Positions 27,461-35,928 of a stretch of DNA of 64,000 nucleotides are shown in pieces. Source of the DNA: Corynebacterium mendelii. Lineage in GTDB: Bacteria > Actinomycetota > Actinomycetes > Mycobacteriales > Mycobacteriaceae. The notes under the pieces are model-generated. The model searched no databases. It was not told the origin of the DNA and was given only the letters and a program-made list of their open reading frames with translations. Location: assembly GCF_017307055.1 (NCBI RefSeq), contig NZ_JAFLEQ010000016.1, forward strand, positions 219,826 to 283,825, in the 5' to 3' direction. The translations under genes were made by a program, and so were the position numbers. Position 1 is the stretch's first letter. Each line of letters starts with the position of its first letter.

Positions 27461-27994
27461 GTGACCCGTCAACCATCGGCCGCATCGCACCTTGCGTGGC
27501 AACGGCACAACTTCCGCCAGTTCCTCAAATTCGGCATCGTCGGCGGCTCCGGCACTATCGTGAACCTGCTCATGGTGGTGGTGTGCAACAAGGTTGGCTC
27601 CGGCTTCGGGGTGCACGAACAGGATGCTTTCGTCAACCTGTTGGGAACCGCCTACAACATCCGCTACCACCACGTGTTTTTCACCATTGCTTTCCTGGTG
27701 GCCAACACCTGGAACTACCAGCTCAACCGGATGTGGACCTTCCGCGGCAACCGTCGCGGATGGTGGCGGGAATTCTTCCCCTTCCTGCTTACCGGCATCG
27801 GGGCACTGATGGTCTCACTGGTGGTGATGACCCTGCTGATGAACCCCAACTCGCCGCTGGCGTTACCGGCCGATGTTTTCGACGATTCCACCGGCTTCCG
27901 CACCAAGCTGTACTGGGCGTCGCTGATTGCGATCGCGGTGGCCACCCCGGTGAACTTCATCGTCAACAAGCTGTGGACCTTCCGGGCCAAATAA
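27461..27994 (+). CDS. GtrA-like membrane protein
   Basis: GTG 27461 with AAGAGA upstream gives 177 residues; earlier in-frame starts reach into the previous gap. Four membrane helices: FLKFGIVGGSGTIVNLLMVV, FFTIAFLVANTWNYQLNRMW, FPFLLTGIGALMVSLVVMTL and WASLIAIAVATPVNFIVNK. The FLKFGIVGG start and the repeated NxxWTF (LNRMWTFRG, NKLWTFRAK) are hallmarks of the GtrA family, which helps move lipid-linked sugars across the membrane for cell-envelope glycans. In corynebacteria relatives are linked to arabinogalactan or glycolipid assembly. Confidence 0.88.
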   Translation: MTRQPSAASHLAWQRHNFRQFLKFGIVGGSGTIVNLLMVVVCNKVGSGFGVHEQDAFVNLLGTAYNIRYHHVFFTIAFLVANTWNYQLNRMWTFRGNRRGWWREFFPFLLTGIGALMVSLVVMTLLMNPNSPLALPADVFDDSTGFRTKLYWASLIAIAVATPVNFIVNKLWTFRAK

Positions 27995-28038
27995 CCGGCA
28001 GAAGAAGGCCGCCCGGCCCGCCGCTGACAGCGGGTTTT

Positions 28039-28074
28039 AAAAAACGGCCCGATAATCCGGCCCGGGGGGGCCGG
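28039..28074 (-). terminator. Terminator of the XRE/membrane-protein operon
   Basis: On the minus strand a CGGCCC / GGGCCG stem (28045-28050 with 28068-28073) is followed by TTTTTTA. It lies between the convergent GtrA-like gene and the leftward membrane-protein gene and may serve both. Confidence 0.65.
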
Positions 28075-28080
28075 GGTGGG

Positions 28081-28554
28081 TCAGTCATCCAGTCGGCTGT
28101 TGAGCCGGGCCGTGTCTTTACGGTTGTTGCGCGCGGTGATGTACGGTGCCAACAACAGCACCCCGACGATTCCGGCAATGGACCCGACCAGCAGCCCGCC
28201 ACCGAAACTGTCGGTCGGATTGGCGCGGAACATGCCGACCATCCAGAAGGCGACCACCACGACCGCGGCGGCAATCAGTACCGGAGAATAGTGTTTCGCC
28301 TGCACCTTCGGCCGGGCTGTGTGCTGTTTCAGCCACTGGTTTCCGGCCAATGAACCAGCCAGCGGTGCAAGCACCACGATGACAATCAACGGCACCGATT
28401 CGGGAACAAACCAGGTCACGACAGCGGCGGTCACATACACCGCCAGAGTTTGCACCTGGGTGTTGATAGCCATGGAACGGTAGTACATGGCCTGCTGGTA
28501 TTCGTCGTCCATGAGGGCGTCGATGCGGGCGAGTTCCCGGTCGAAAAGTTTCAT
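28081..28554 (-). CDS. Membrane protein paired with an XRE regulator
   Basis: 157 residues from ATG 28554. Four membrane helices (TQVQTLAVYVTAAVVTWFV, VPLIVIVVLAPLAGSLAG, PVLIAAAVVVVAFWMVGMF and GLLVGSIAGIVGVLLLAP) follow a short cytoplasmic start MKLFDRELARIDALMDDEYQ. Small membrane proteins of this kind often sit behind a 70-80-residue XRE regulator, as here, 51 bp downstream of it. The function of the pair is unknown; proposals for similar pairs include sensing of membrane stress. Confidence 0.65.
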   Translation of the reverse strand: MKLFDRELARIDALMDDEYQQAMYYRSMAINTQVQTLAVYVTAAVVTWFVPESVPLIVIVVLAPLAGSLAGNQWLKQHTARPKVQAKHYSPVLIAAAVVVVAFWMVGMFRANPTDSFGGGLLVGSIAGIVGVLLLAPYITARNNRKDTARLNSRLDD

Positions 28555-28605
28555 TGTTTTCTCCTTGCGTCAGTTCAATTCGTGGTTTGCGGTTGCTGTG
28601 CGCTG

Positions 28606-28836
28606 TCATCCGGCAGGGTTGAGCCGGTCCTGGTCGTCGCCGAAAACTTCCTCGACGCTCGCGCCCAGAATCCGGCACACATCCAATGCCAGATGCACCG
28701 ACGGTGAATAGTTGCCGCGTTCGATATTGGCGATTGTCTGCCGGGACACCCCGGCTTTCTCGGCGAGTTCCGCCTGCGATATATCCCGCCAGCGGCGCAG
28801 TTTCCGCACCATGTTCGGCCGTGGTTCGGTTCCCAT
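28606..28836 (-). CDS. Small XRE-family transcriptional regulator
   Basis: 76 residues from ATG 28836, with AGGAGG upstream. Almost the whole protein is one Cro/CI-type helix-turn-helix: RKLRRWRDISQAELAEKAGV, then SRQTIANIERGNYSPSVHLA. The C-terminus VEEVFGDDQDRLNP is typical of this small regulator type. Its promoter carries two palindromes, so it probably controls its own operon. Confidence 0.9.
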   Translation of the reverse strand: MGTEPRPNMVRKLRRWRDISQAELAEKAGVSRQTIANIERGNYSPSVHLALDVCRILGASVEEVFGDDQDRLNPAG

Positions 28837-28881
28837 GGGGAGGGGCCTCCTTTAGGCATCTGCCTGTTTGCCTTGTAAAAA

Positions 28882-28935
28882 TGTCAAATAAACTTGACAG
28901 TCCTAAATGTAAATAATACTTGTCATCATGTCAAG
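28882..28935 (-). promoter_or_regulatory. Promoter with palindromic operators for the XRE operon
   Basis: On the minus strand a near-perfect promoter is visible: -35 TTGACA (28934-28929), 17-bp spacer, -10 TACATT (28911-28906). The -35 box lies in a near-perfect palindrome CTTGTCATCATGTCAAG (28919-28935), and a second palindrome, TGTCAA-6-TTGACA (28882-28899), lies just downstream of the expected start point. Both share the TGTCAA half-site and would suit binding by the XRE dimer. The block is much richer in A+T than its surroundings. Confidence 0.75.
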
Positions 28936-28983
28936 GGTATGCTCGTTTTCCTGTTGTTCACCCTGTGTGCGGCAACAGAAAAA

Positions 28984-29014
28984 ACGGCCCACCGGATGGT
29001 GGACCGTTGATGCA
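28984..29014 (-). terminator. Terminator of the first AroP-like permease gene
   Basis: On the minus strand ACGGTCCACC pairs with GGTGGGCCGT around a 4-nt loop (28984-29007), then TTTTTTCTG. It stands 35 bp downstream of the permease stop codon. Confidence 0.8.
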
Positions 29015-29041
29015 CCCCGTCGATGCGCGGGAAAAACTCTT

Positions 29042-30466
29042 CTAGCTCACCCGTGGGGTTTCTCCGGGAAGAAGAGCCTTGGCCAGCGGGTCGACACCGC
29101 GGAATTTCGCATTGGCGAAAGCAGCCGCAGTCAAAATCACCATCATGGCTGCGCCGGCAGCCAACTGGGCGCGGGCCGACGCATCGAAAAGCATCAGCAC
29201 CGCCAGACCCGCCAGCACCGCCAGTGTCGCCCACGACAGGTACGGCCAGGCCCACACCTTGACCGGCAGCGCCGAGACCGATTCCAGACGGCGGCGCAGC
29301 TTCAACTCACTGATGGTGATGAAAGTCCACACGATCAGCAGCGAGCCGCCGGCCGCATTGAGCATGAACCCCAGCAGCCAGCCGGTGTTGAGGTAGTTCA
29401 ACCCCACCATGATCACCGACAACACAATCGACAGGGTGATCGCGGTGGTGGGTACCCCACGATCGTTGGTGGCGGTGAACACCTTCGGGGCGTCGCCGCG
29501 CCGGGCCAGTGAATGCATCATGCGGGAAGAAGCGTAGATCTGGGCATTGAAGGCGCTGAGCAGTGCCAGCACGATAACCAGTTCCATGAACCCGGCCACC
29601 CCGGGGATACCGGCCAATTCCATCACCCGGGCGAAGGGTGATTCCTCCGCCGAATGGGCGGCACCGACCACCGAATAGGGAAGCAGGAACGTAATTACCA
29701 GCACGCTTCCCAGATAGAAAACAGAAATACGGGTGATGGTGGTGCGCACCGCGTTGATCAGTGAATGTTTCGGATCATCGGATTCGGCGGCGGCAATGGC
29801 CACGACTTCAATGCCACCGAAAGCGAACGCCACCGCCAGCATGCCTGCCGCCACACCGGGCAGCCCGTTGGGCATGAAACCGTCCCCGAGGAAAATACTG
29901 GTGCCCACATAGTCGTGGCCGGGGAGAACACCGAAGATCAGCAGCACGCCGAGGATCAAAAACCCGATGAGCACGGCGACTTTGACGGCGGCGAACCAGA
30001 ATTCGAATTCGCCGAAGGCCCGCACCCGGGCCAGGTTGATCACGCCGAACACCACCACAAACACCAGGGCGGGAATCCAGGCGGGAACACCGATCCAGCC
30101 GGAAATGATGCCTGCTGCGCCGGTCATCTCTGCGCCGAGGACCGCCACTGTTGCCAGCCAGTAGATCCAGCCCTGGGTGAAACCAGCCCACCGGCCGATG
30201 CCCAGTTCCGCGTATTCGGAGAAGCTGCCCGAAGCAGGCACCACGGTGCCCATCTCCCCGAGCATCCGCATCACCATCACCGCAATGGTTCCGGCGGCAA
30301 TGTAGGCGAGAAGAACAGCCGGACCCGCGGCATTGATGCCCACGCCCGTTCCGAGGAACAGACCGGCACCGATGGTCGATCCGAGCCCCATCATGGTCAG
30401 GTGCCGGACTTTGAGTCCGCTGCCCAATGTCTGTCGGGGGAGTTGTGTGTCAGGTGGAGGTGTCAT
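29042..30466 (-). CDS. Amino-acid permease, AroP-like APC family
   Basis: 474 residues from ATG 30466. The N-terminal block LKVRHLTMMGLGSTIGAGLF and the twelve hydrophobic segments are typical of the APC amino-acid transporter family (AroP, GabP, CycA type). FEFWFAAVKVAVLIGFLILG and AVAFAFGGIEVVAIAAAES are the usual inner signatures. It is a proton-coupled importer in the cytoplasmic membrane. A closely related permease is encoded 8 kb to the right. Which amino acid each carries cannot be read from the sequence. Confidence 0.85.
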   Translation of the reverse strand: MTPPPDTQLPRQTLGSGLKVRHLTMMGLGSTIGAGLFLGTGVGINAAGPAVLLAYIAAGTIAVMVMRMLGEMGTVVPASGSFSEYAELGIGRWAGFTQGWIYWLATVAVLGAEMTGAAGIISGWIGVPAWIPALVFVVVFGVINLARVRAFGEFEFWFAAVKVAVLIGFLILGVLLIFGVLPGHDYVGTSIFLGDGFMPNGLPGVAAGMLAVAFAFGGIEVVAIAAAESDDPKHSLINAVRTTITRISVFYLGSVLVITFLLPYSVVGAAHSAEESPFARVMELAGIPGVAGFMELVIVLALLSAFNAQIYASSRMMHSLARRGDAPKVFTATNDRGVPTTAITLSIVLSVIMVGLNYLNTGWLLGFMLNAAGGSLLIVWTFITISELKLRRRLESVSALPVKVWAWPYLSWATLAVLAGLAVLMLFDASARAQLAAGAAMMVILTAAAFANAKFRGVDPLAKALLPGETPRVS

Positions 30467-30647
30467 GGAAAGGAATTCAGTCCTGAAAAGACGTCGGTGG
30501 GATGAATGGGAAACTGGGCGGTCCAGCGGGACAACTGGTGTGGAGCCAGCTGATTGCGCCCGCAGGAAAGTGTAGAACTCTTAGTTCGCCAACCCTCACC
30601 CCGGGGAGTGCTGTCAGTAACCGGAGACGACACAGACACCACCCGGT

Positions 30648-33602
30648 TCAGCGGTGACGGGAATGCGGATGGGGTTCATCCGTGGTCACCGGGCCAATTC
30701 GCAGAGCCGGGTGCCCGGGTTGTGTCTGGTTATCGTCGTCACCGCCGTTGCCGTTGTGGTTGTGTGTGCGGTGGTTGGCGAGGAGTTCGTGGATGTGGTG
30801 TTTGTTGCGGTTTTTTTCGGCGGCGGTGCCGACGAGTTCGAGGGGGTCGGTGCGCCACATGTTTGTGGGTGTGCGGAGTGCGTTGATGAGGTGTTCGCGG
30901 TTGGGTTTGTGGGCGAGTTGGTCGGTGACGTAGTCGATGATTTCGATGGCGAGTGAGTCGCAGATGACTTCGGTGTAGCCGGGGACGGTGAGGGTGTCGT
31001 GGTCGATGGTGTCAAGGGTTTTGATGGTGTTGCTCTTGTAGCCGATGGTGTGGGCCAGGCGCATGAGTTTCGCGAGTCGGATGATGTGGCCGATTCCGTC
31101 GGTGACGTCGAATCCGAGGTTGCGTGCGAGGGCGGGGGCGTAGATGGTGCTGGGGACCAGTGGGAGGGGGTAGTTGGACGCGAGGGCGATGCCTTCGGGT
31201 GTGGGGATGGGTGTGTTGTCGTTGTCGCCGAGGGGGCGGGTGTAGCGGCCGTGTCCTTTCATGGGGCGGGTGCGGTAGTTGCTGGCGAGCAGGATGTTGA
31301 TGATTTCGGTGGGGTGGCCGAGGGCGACGCCGGGTTGGGTGTCGGCGTCGAGAGGATCGATGGTGGTGCCGTTGTCGGTGTCGGTGGCGTAGCCGCAGGT
31401 GTAGATCCAGGTGCCGTCGGCGATTTCGTCGGCGGTGTAGATGCCGTCGTCGGCGGGTGCGCAGTTGAGGGTTTCGGGTGTGTTGGCGTAGTCGATGATT
31501 TCGTCGATGGTGTCGACGATGAGGGTGGCGTGGGGGAGGTGTTTTTGGGGTTTCCGGGTGGTGGTTTGGTGGTGTTTCAGGCCCGAGAGGATGCCGGGTG
31601 TGTGTCCGAGGGCTTTTTCCGAGGCGCGGTAGGACAGGTGGGCGATCTCGGGGACGCGGATGCCGTGGATGGTGGTGGGCCGGGTGTTGCGAAGGTCTTT
31701 GATCGCGGAGATCAGGCAGCGGGCGGACAGGGGCAGCCGGTGGTAGGCGAATGCTTGGCCGGCGGGGGTGAATTCTTTCTCGATGTCCATGGTGTAGAGG
31801 TAGCCGCCGGTTTTATCGCGGGCGAGTGCCATTAGTTGCATGCCGCCTGGGGTGGTGGCGGTATCGGGGTAGTCGCTGTCGTCGTCGATACCGAGGTAGT
31901 CTTTCGTCGCTTCGCCGAGGATGTGTGCGGTGCGGCGGCGGCTGAGCTTTGCCGGGGTGTAGAAGCCCTGGGTGACCAGGACGTCGCGTCCGATGGGGGC
32001 GTAGGCGAAGCCGTCGGTGGTGTGTTCGGGGAACACGGCGGATTCGACGAGGAGGCCCTTGTGGTCGAGTCCCCAGGTGGATGCGGGGCGGTCGTATTTT
32101 TCGGGTGTGCACCGGTCGGTGGCGATGAAGGTGTTGATGCCGGTGGTGTGGAACAGCAGAACTTTCGGGTTGGTGCGGGGGACAGTGATGAGCATGGTGT
32201 GGTTGGTGAGTTTCTGGTGGCAGGTTTCACAGACCGGGATGAGGTTGTCGATGTCTGTCAGTCCGCCGCGTTGCCATTCAAAGATGTGGTGGATTTGCAG
32301 GAAAGACCGGTTGGGGCAGTAGGGGACCGCGCATTTCCCGCCGTAGAAGTAGTTGAGGACTTCGATTTGCCGGTCGCTGGCGGTGCGTTGGGTGCGGCCG
32401 AGGTACAGATCGCCGGGTTTGGTGCCGTCGGTTTCCAGGGTCCGGTAGTTGGAGTTGATGAGCATGTGCATCCGGTCGGCGGGCCGGAGATCGGTTCCGT
32501 GGGTATGGACACGACCGTCAGCGCGGACAGTGACCGCCATTTGCGCGCCCGGGGCGTGTTTGGTGCGGCTGGAAAATCCTTTTCCCGTTAACGCGACATC
32601 GAGCAGGTGCGCGAACGCCGGCAACGTGTTGGCTTGTGAGGGTTGGCCGAACCGTGACACGTGACGGGTCACAACCGATGCCAGCATTGTTTGTTCACAG
32701 ACCTTGCGCACCAAACGCTTCAACCGCACAACCTCACCACCATCAACAAACCCGCCCGCAGCAGCATCAGCATCAGCATCAGCAGACGTGCCAACGCACA
32801 TCACCGCAGCTCGTGGTTTTTTCCCACTTGACGCCTGGACGGTGGTGTCGCCGCTGGTGTTGGCGGTGGTGTCGGTGACGGGGGTTGTTTCGATGGCGTT
32901 GACGATGGCAGTGGCGGTGGTGGTGAGTTTGTCGTGGTCGATGGTTTCTGCCAGGGGGTGGGCGTGGTTGGTGTTGTCGTCCAGTGCTTGGGCGAGGTCG
33001 CCGGTTTGGAGTGCCTCGTGGAGGATTTTTTGTGCTTGTCCGGCTTCGATTTCGGCCATTTTCAGCAGGGCGTTGAGCTTCATGGCGGTCATGGGGTCCA
33101 GGCGTGCGTGGATGGTCATGACACCGGTTTGTTTGTTGGTGCTGGTTTTCAGGAAGTAGCGATGGTCGGGTTTGGGTTTGTTGATGGGGTCGATGCCGGT
33201 GAGTTCTTCTTTCATGCCGGTGACTGTCAGTCGGGAGGCGAGGGTGCAGAATTCGGCGTCCGAGAGTGCACCGTCGTGGAGTTTCATTTGTTCGACGTGT
33301 GCGGTGGTGAATTTTCCGTCGAGGTAGTTCACGCAGATCAGTTCGTGTTCGAGGAGGTAGCGGCCGATGGACATGGCGCGGTAGGCCCAGTTACGGCTGC
33401 GGTCGAAAGCGGACATCAGGTAGTCGGCCAGGTCACTGCAGCCGATGCGTTTGTGGGCGTGGCGTACCGCCATCACTCCCATGGTCACGATTGCGCGGCA
33501 TTCGTAGTGGGCATAGCAGTGCATGGATTCCTGCAGGGTGCGCAGAACCTCGTTGTCATTCATCGCTACGACGTTGTCGATGAATTTTTTTCCGTTCGGC
33601 AT
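30648..33602 (-). CDS. Giant DUF222-HNH endonuclease-domain protein with a long C-terminal extension
   Basis: ATG 33602 with AAGGGGG 10 nt upstream gives 984 residues. The N-terminal part (DYLMSAFDRSRNWAYRAMSI, later ARLDPMTAMKLNALLKMAE) resembles DUF222/13E12-type proteins. A zinc-type HNH site lies at about 422-465: CAVPYC, then IHHIFEWQRGG, then CETCHQK. Such proteins are usually 400-550 residues; here about 520 more follow, rich in Thr, Asn and His, without a recognised domain. Codon use leans to ACC/AAC and overall G+C is lower than in neighbours, which suggests acquisition. HNH proteins of this class occur next to dapD in other corynebacteria. Nuclease activity is inferred only. Confidence 0.75.
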   Translation of the reverse strand: MPNGKKFIDNVVAMNDNEVLRTLQESMHCYAHYECRAIVTMGVMAVRHAHKRIGCSDLADYLMSAFDRSRNWAYRAMSIGRYLLEHELICVNYLDGKFTTAHVEQMKLHDGALSDAEFCTLASRLTVTGMKEELTGIDPINKPKPDHRYFLKTSTNKQTGVMTIHARLDPMTAMKLNALLKMAEIEAGQAQKILHEALQTGDLAQALDDNTNHAHPLAETIDHDKLTTTATAIVNAIETTPVTDTTANTSGDTTVQASSGKKPRAAVMCVGTSADADADAAAGGFVDGGEVVRLKRLVRKVCEQTMLASVVTRHVSRFGQPSQANTLPAFAHLLDVALTGKGFSSRTKHAPGAQMAVTVRADGRVHTHGTDLRPADRMHMLINSNYRTLETDGTKPGDLYLGRTQRTASDRQIEVLNYFYGGKCAVPYCPNRSFLQIHHIFEWQRGGLTDIDNLIPVCETCHQKLTNHTMLITVPRTNPKVLLFHTTGINTFIATDRCTPEKYDRPASTWGLDHKGLLVESAVFPEHTTDGFAYAPIGRDVLVTQGFYTPAKLSRRRTAHILGEATKDYLGIDDDSDYPDTATTPGGMQLMALARDKTGGYLYTMDIEKEFTPAGQAFAYHRLPLSARCLISAIKDLRNTRPTTIHGIRVPEIAHLSYRASEKALGHTPGILSGLKHHQTTTRKPQKHLPHATLIVDTIDEIIDYANTPETLNCAPADDGIYTADEIADGTWIYTCGYATDTDNGTTIDPLDADTQPGVALGHPTEIINILLASNYRTRPMKGHGRYTRPLGDNDNTPIPTPEGIALASNYPLPLVPSTIYAPALARNLGFDVTDGIGHIIRLAKLMRLAHTIGYKSNTIKTLDTIDHDTLTVPGYTEVICDSLAIEIIDYVTDQLAHKPNREHLINALRTPTNMWRTDPLELVGTAAEKNRNKHHIHELLANHRTHNHNGNGGDDDNQTQPGHPALRIGPVTTDEPHPHSRHR

Positions 33603-34040
33603 GGCGGATGATCCCCCTTGGACTAACAAATGTGTGCTGGTATGTGTCGCCTGTATGTGTCCCCGGGGGCCGCGGTCCCCTGTTTTTCCGCGGCCTCACC
33701 GGTTCAGGCGTATCGGGTGGCAACTGTTTTTTGTTGCTGTCCTACCTGTCAACCTACAACATGATTAGATACTGTGTTCGATGTTCGAATTCTTCAGCCG
33801 TTATTTTTGTCCGAACATATTCGGCGTTTCTGCCGCTCGTTGCGGTGATCTGGGCTTATAGTTTCGAAGATTTGTAAATGCTGTTGGGGCACCATTTCGG
33901 GGTGTCAAGTGCAACTTGATACCTGGTGGAAATGTCGGCTGTGTGGGTCTGATGTTCGAATAGAAAAAATCTCGCGGAATCGAACGCAATAAAAACACGC
34001 CCCACCCGGCGCAGGGGCTTCATGGCGGTGTGTCCGGCCT

Positions 34041-34090
34041 GTTGGAAAATCCTCAACTGTGTGTGTTTTCTCAACGTTTGACTTCCCCGA
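34041..34090 (+). repeat. Direct repeat, copy 1
   Basis: Contains AATCCTCAACTGTG, then GTTTTCTCAACGTTTGACTT; differs from copies 2 and 3 at a few positions and lacks their shared CTTTTCCTG end. It starts 260 bp before copy 2. Confidence 0.7.
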
Positions 34091-34300
34091 GAGGGTATTT
34101 CCTGTCACCGGCAGCCAGCACCATGTGTTGGGGCACTGATCGGGGACGGCAACCATACGGGTAGCGGGAACAGATCGATGTCAGCGACCGGACGTGGCGG
34201 CGTCACCGAGTTGTAGCCCGGGTGGATTGAGCTGAGCTGTGGTGGCGTGCTCGTTTGCTGCGGGGCCAACCACACATTGGCTCAGTGATGGGGCACGCCC

Positions 34301-34353
34301 TGTCGAGAATCCTCAACTGTGCGTATTTTCCCAACGTTTGACTTCTTTTCCTG
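34301..34353 (+). repeat. Direct repeat, copy 2
   Basis: 53 bp, TGTCGAGAATCCTCAACTGT followed by GCGTATTTTCCCAACGTTTG and ACTTCTTTTCCTG; only two differences from copy 3. About 17 bp beyond it stands a GTGTTTTTCCGTAG sequence with a partner after copy 3. Confidence 0.8.
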
Positions 34354-34507
34354 GTGTTTTTCCGTAGATCCCGCCTGCGGGCGTTCAAGGTCGCGCGCGG
34401 AGGCCGGGTCGGGCCGAATGCTTTTCGACTGTTCGGTTGGACATGCCGGTGTCATACGGCTACTGCCCGGGGCGCAGTCAAGCCGGTTTCACCGGGGTGG
34501 TGGGGTC

Positions 34508-34560
34508 TGTCGGGAATCCTCAACTGTGCGTGTTTTCCCAACGTTTGACTTCTTTTCCTG
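34508..34560 (+). repeat. Direct repeat, copy 3
   Basis: 53 bp, TGTCGGGAATCCTCAACTGT followed by GCGTGTTTTCCCAACGTTTG and ACTTCTTTTCCTG. It lies 126 bp upstream of the PTS IIC-like start. A short remnant TTTTCCTCAACTAGTG follows near 34612. Confidence 0.8.
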
Positions 34561-34685
34561 CGATTTTGGGTGTTTCGTAGTTTTTGGTGGGGACTTGGAC
34601 GGGCGTTGATTGTTTTCCTCAACTAGTGGGCAGTAGCGGGGGCTCGTTGGTGGGTTTGCCGATGGGGCACATAGAGTTTTCCACC

Positions 34686-35855
34686 ATGACCGACCAGACG
34701 CCGTCCACTGCCAGCCAGCCGCAGCCTGCGGAGGATGTGATCCGCGGCCAACAGGCCCGTGATCCCCACCGTAAAACCGAGTTGAAAGCCACACACGGTA
34801 TCGAACTCGGGGGACCGGGGGCCTTCACCATGAAAGTCCTCAACGGTATTGCGATTGCGGTGGTGGTGTCGCTGGCGCCGACCGCACTGCTGGGTTTCCT
34901 GCTGAAGGCCATGCTCCCTGTTTTTCCGCAGGGGGCTGCCCTGATTGAGTTGACGTCCCTGGCGGCGACCACCATGCCCGTGCTGATCGGTGTGTTCATT
35001 GCCATGCAGTTCAAGCTCACGCCCATTCAGACGGGTTCTGTGGCTATTGCGGCGGTTGCTGGTTCTGGGATCGCGAAACTCGATCCGGCCGGCGGTTTCC
35101 ACATTCAGGGCACCGGGCTGGTGATCAATACCGGGTTGACCGCTGCTTTGGCGGTGCTGCTGATTTCATTCGTCGGTACCCGGCTGGGCAGCTACACAAT
35201 GCTGCTGCTGTCGACGATTGTGACTGTGGTGGTCGGTGGTATTGGCGCGAAGGTGACCTACCCGGTGGTTTACATCTTTACCGTGTGGCTGGGGGATGCG
35301 ATCAACCAAGCGTCGACGTTGCAGCCTGTTCCGATGGGTATTGTGCTGTCGCTGATTTTCTGTGTGCTCATCGTCAGCCCGGTTTCGACTGTCGGGGTGG
35401 CGACCGCGATCATGATGAGCGGTATCTCCTCCGGTGTGGCGAACCTGGGCTGTGTGGCCTCGGCGGTGTGCCTGATGGTGCTGGCGTGGCGGGCCAATGG
35501 CACGGCCATCGGTGTTCTGCACTTTTTCTGTTCCCCGAAAATACAGATGCCCAATATGGTTGCCCGCCCGAAGGCCTATCTGCCGGTTGTGGTGGTGGCC
35601 CCGATTCTGGGGGCTGCTGGCGGTGCACTCGGGGTGGAGGGCACGGCCGTTTCCGCGGGGTTCGGTATCACCGGTTTTGCAGGCCCCCTGGCTGCGCTGC
35701 AGGCCGAAGGCTGGGGGTTTAGTCCCGCCAACATCCTGATTGTTGTTTGCCTGTACCTGGTTGCCCCGTTGCTGCTGGCGTTTGCCTCAACCTGGTTGTT
35801 CCGTGACGTGCTCGGCTGGGTGAGCCCGGAGGACTACCGGCTCGACTTTGAGTAG
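34686..35855 (+). CDS. PTS EIIC-like membrane protein (EIIC_2 family), stand-alone
   Basis: ATG 34686 (MTDQTPSTAS...) gives 389 residues. After 60 hydrophilic residues come about nine or ten membrane helices beginning MKVLNGIAIAVVVSLAPTAL, the pattern of the PTS_EIIC_2 family. No EIIA or EIIB domain is fused or encoded nearby, so phosphotransferase sugar uptake is doubtful; it may be a facilitator or a transporter for another substrate. It is convergent with dapD, separated by a hairpin. Confidence 0.7.
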   Translation: MTDQTPSTASQPQPAEDVIRGQQARDPHRKTELKATHGIELGGPGAFTMKVLNGIAIAVVVSLAPTALLGFLLKAMLPVFPQGAALIELTSLAATTMPVLIGVFIAMQFKLTPIQTGSVAIAAVAGSGIAKLDPAGGFHIQGTGLVINTGLTAALAVLLISFVGTRLGSYTMLLLSTIVTVVVGGIGAKVTYPVVYIFTVWLGDAINQASTLQPVPMGIVLSLIFCVLIVSPVSTVGVATAIMMSGISSGVANLGCVASAVCLMVLAWRANGTAIGVLHFFCSPKIQMPNMVARPKAYLPVVVVAPILGAAGGALGVEGTAVSAGFGITGFAGPLAALQAEGWGFSPANILIVVCLYLVAPLLLAFASTWLFRDVLGWVSPEDYRLDFE

Positions 35856-35880
35856 AGCACCAACGGTGGGGAAATGCCGA

Positions 35881-35905
35881 CCGCCCCGGCAGGGTGCCGG
35901 GGCGG
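35881..35905. terminator. Hairpin between convergent PTS IIC-like gene and dapD
   Basis: Perfect 10-bp stem CCGCCCCGGC (35881-35890) with GCCGGGGCGG (35896-35905) and a 5-nt loop. No T run; probably a bidirectional terminator. Confidence 0.65.
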
Positions 35906-35928
35906 GAGGTGCAGACAATCTGGTGGGG

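Larger units (their letters stand above)
33603..34685. other. 1.1-kb gene-free region with TTCGAA motifs and direct repeats
   Basis: No convincing gene in either strand. It is richer in A+T than its surroundings. Left part (33770-33830): repeated TGTTCGA/TTCGAA motifs and a palindrome CCGAACATATTCGG (33811-33824) upstream of the HNH gene. A TCAAG-TGCAA-CTTGA palindrome lies at about 33906-33920, and TTGGGGCAC recurs near 33883 and 34130. Right part (34041-34560) holds three copies of a repeat listed separately. Confidence 0.5.

Noticed and set aside
30999..31835. Long Gly/Val-rich frame on the + strand opposite the HNH gene
   Set aside because: It mirrors the Thr/Asn-rich codons of the HNH gene and has no motif or ribosome-binding site; it is an antisense shadow.
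33630..34640. Insertion sequence or tRNA in the gap after the HNH gene
   Set aside because: No transposase pattern, terminal inverted repeats or tRNA fold was found; only direct repeats.
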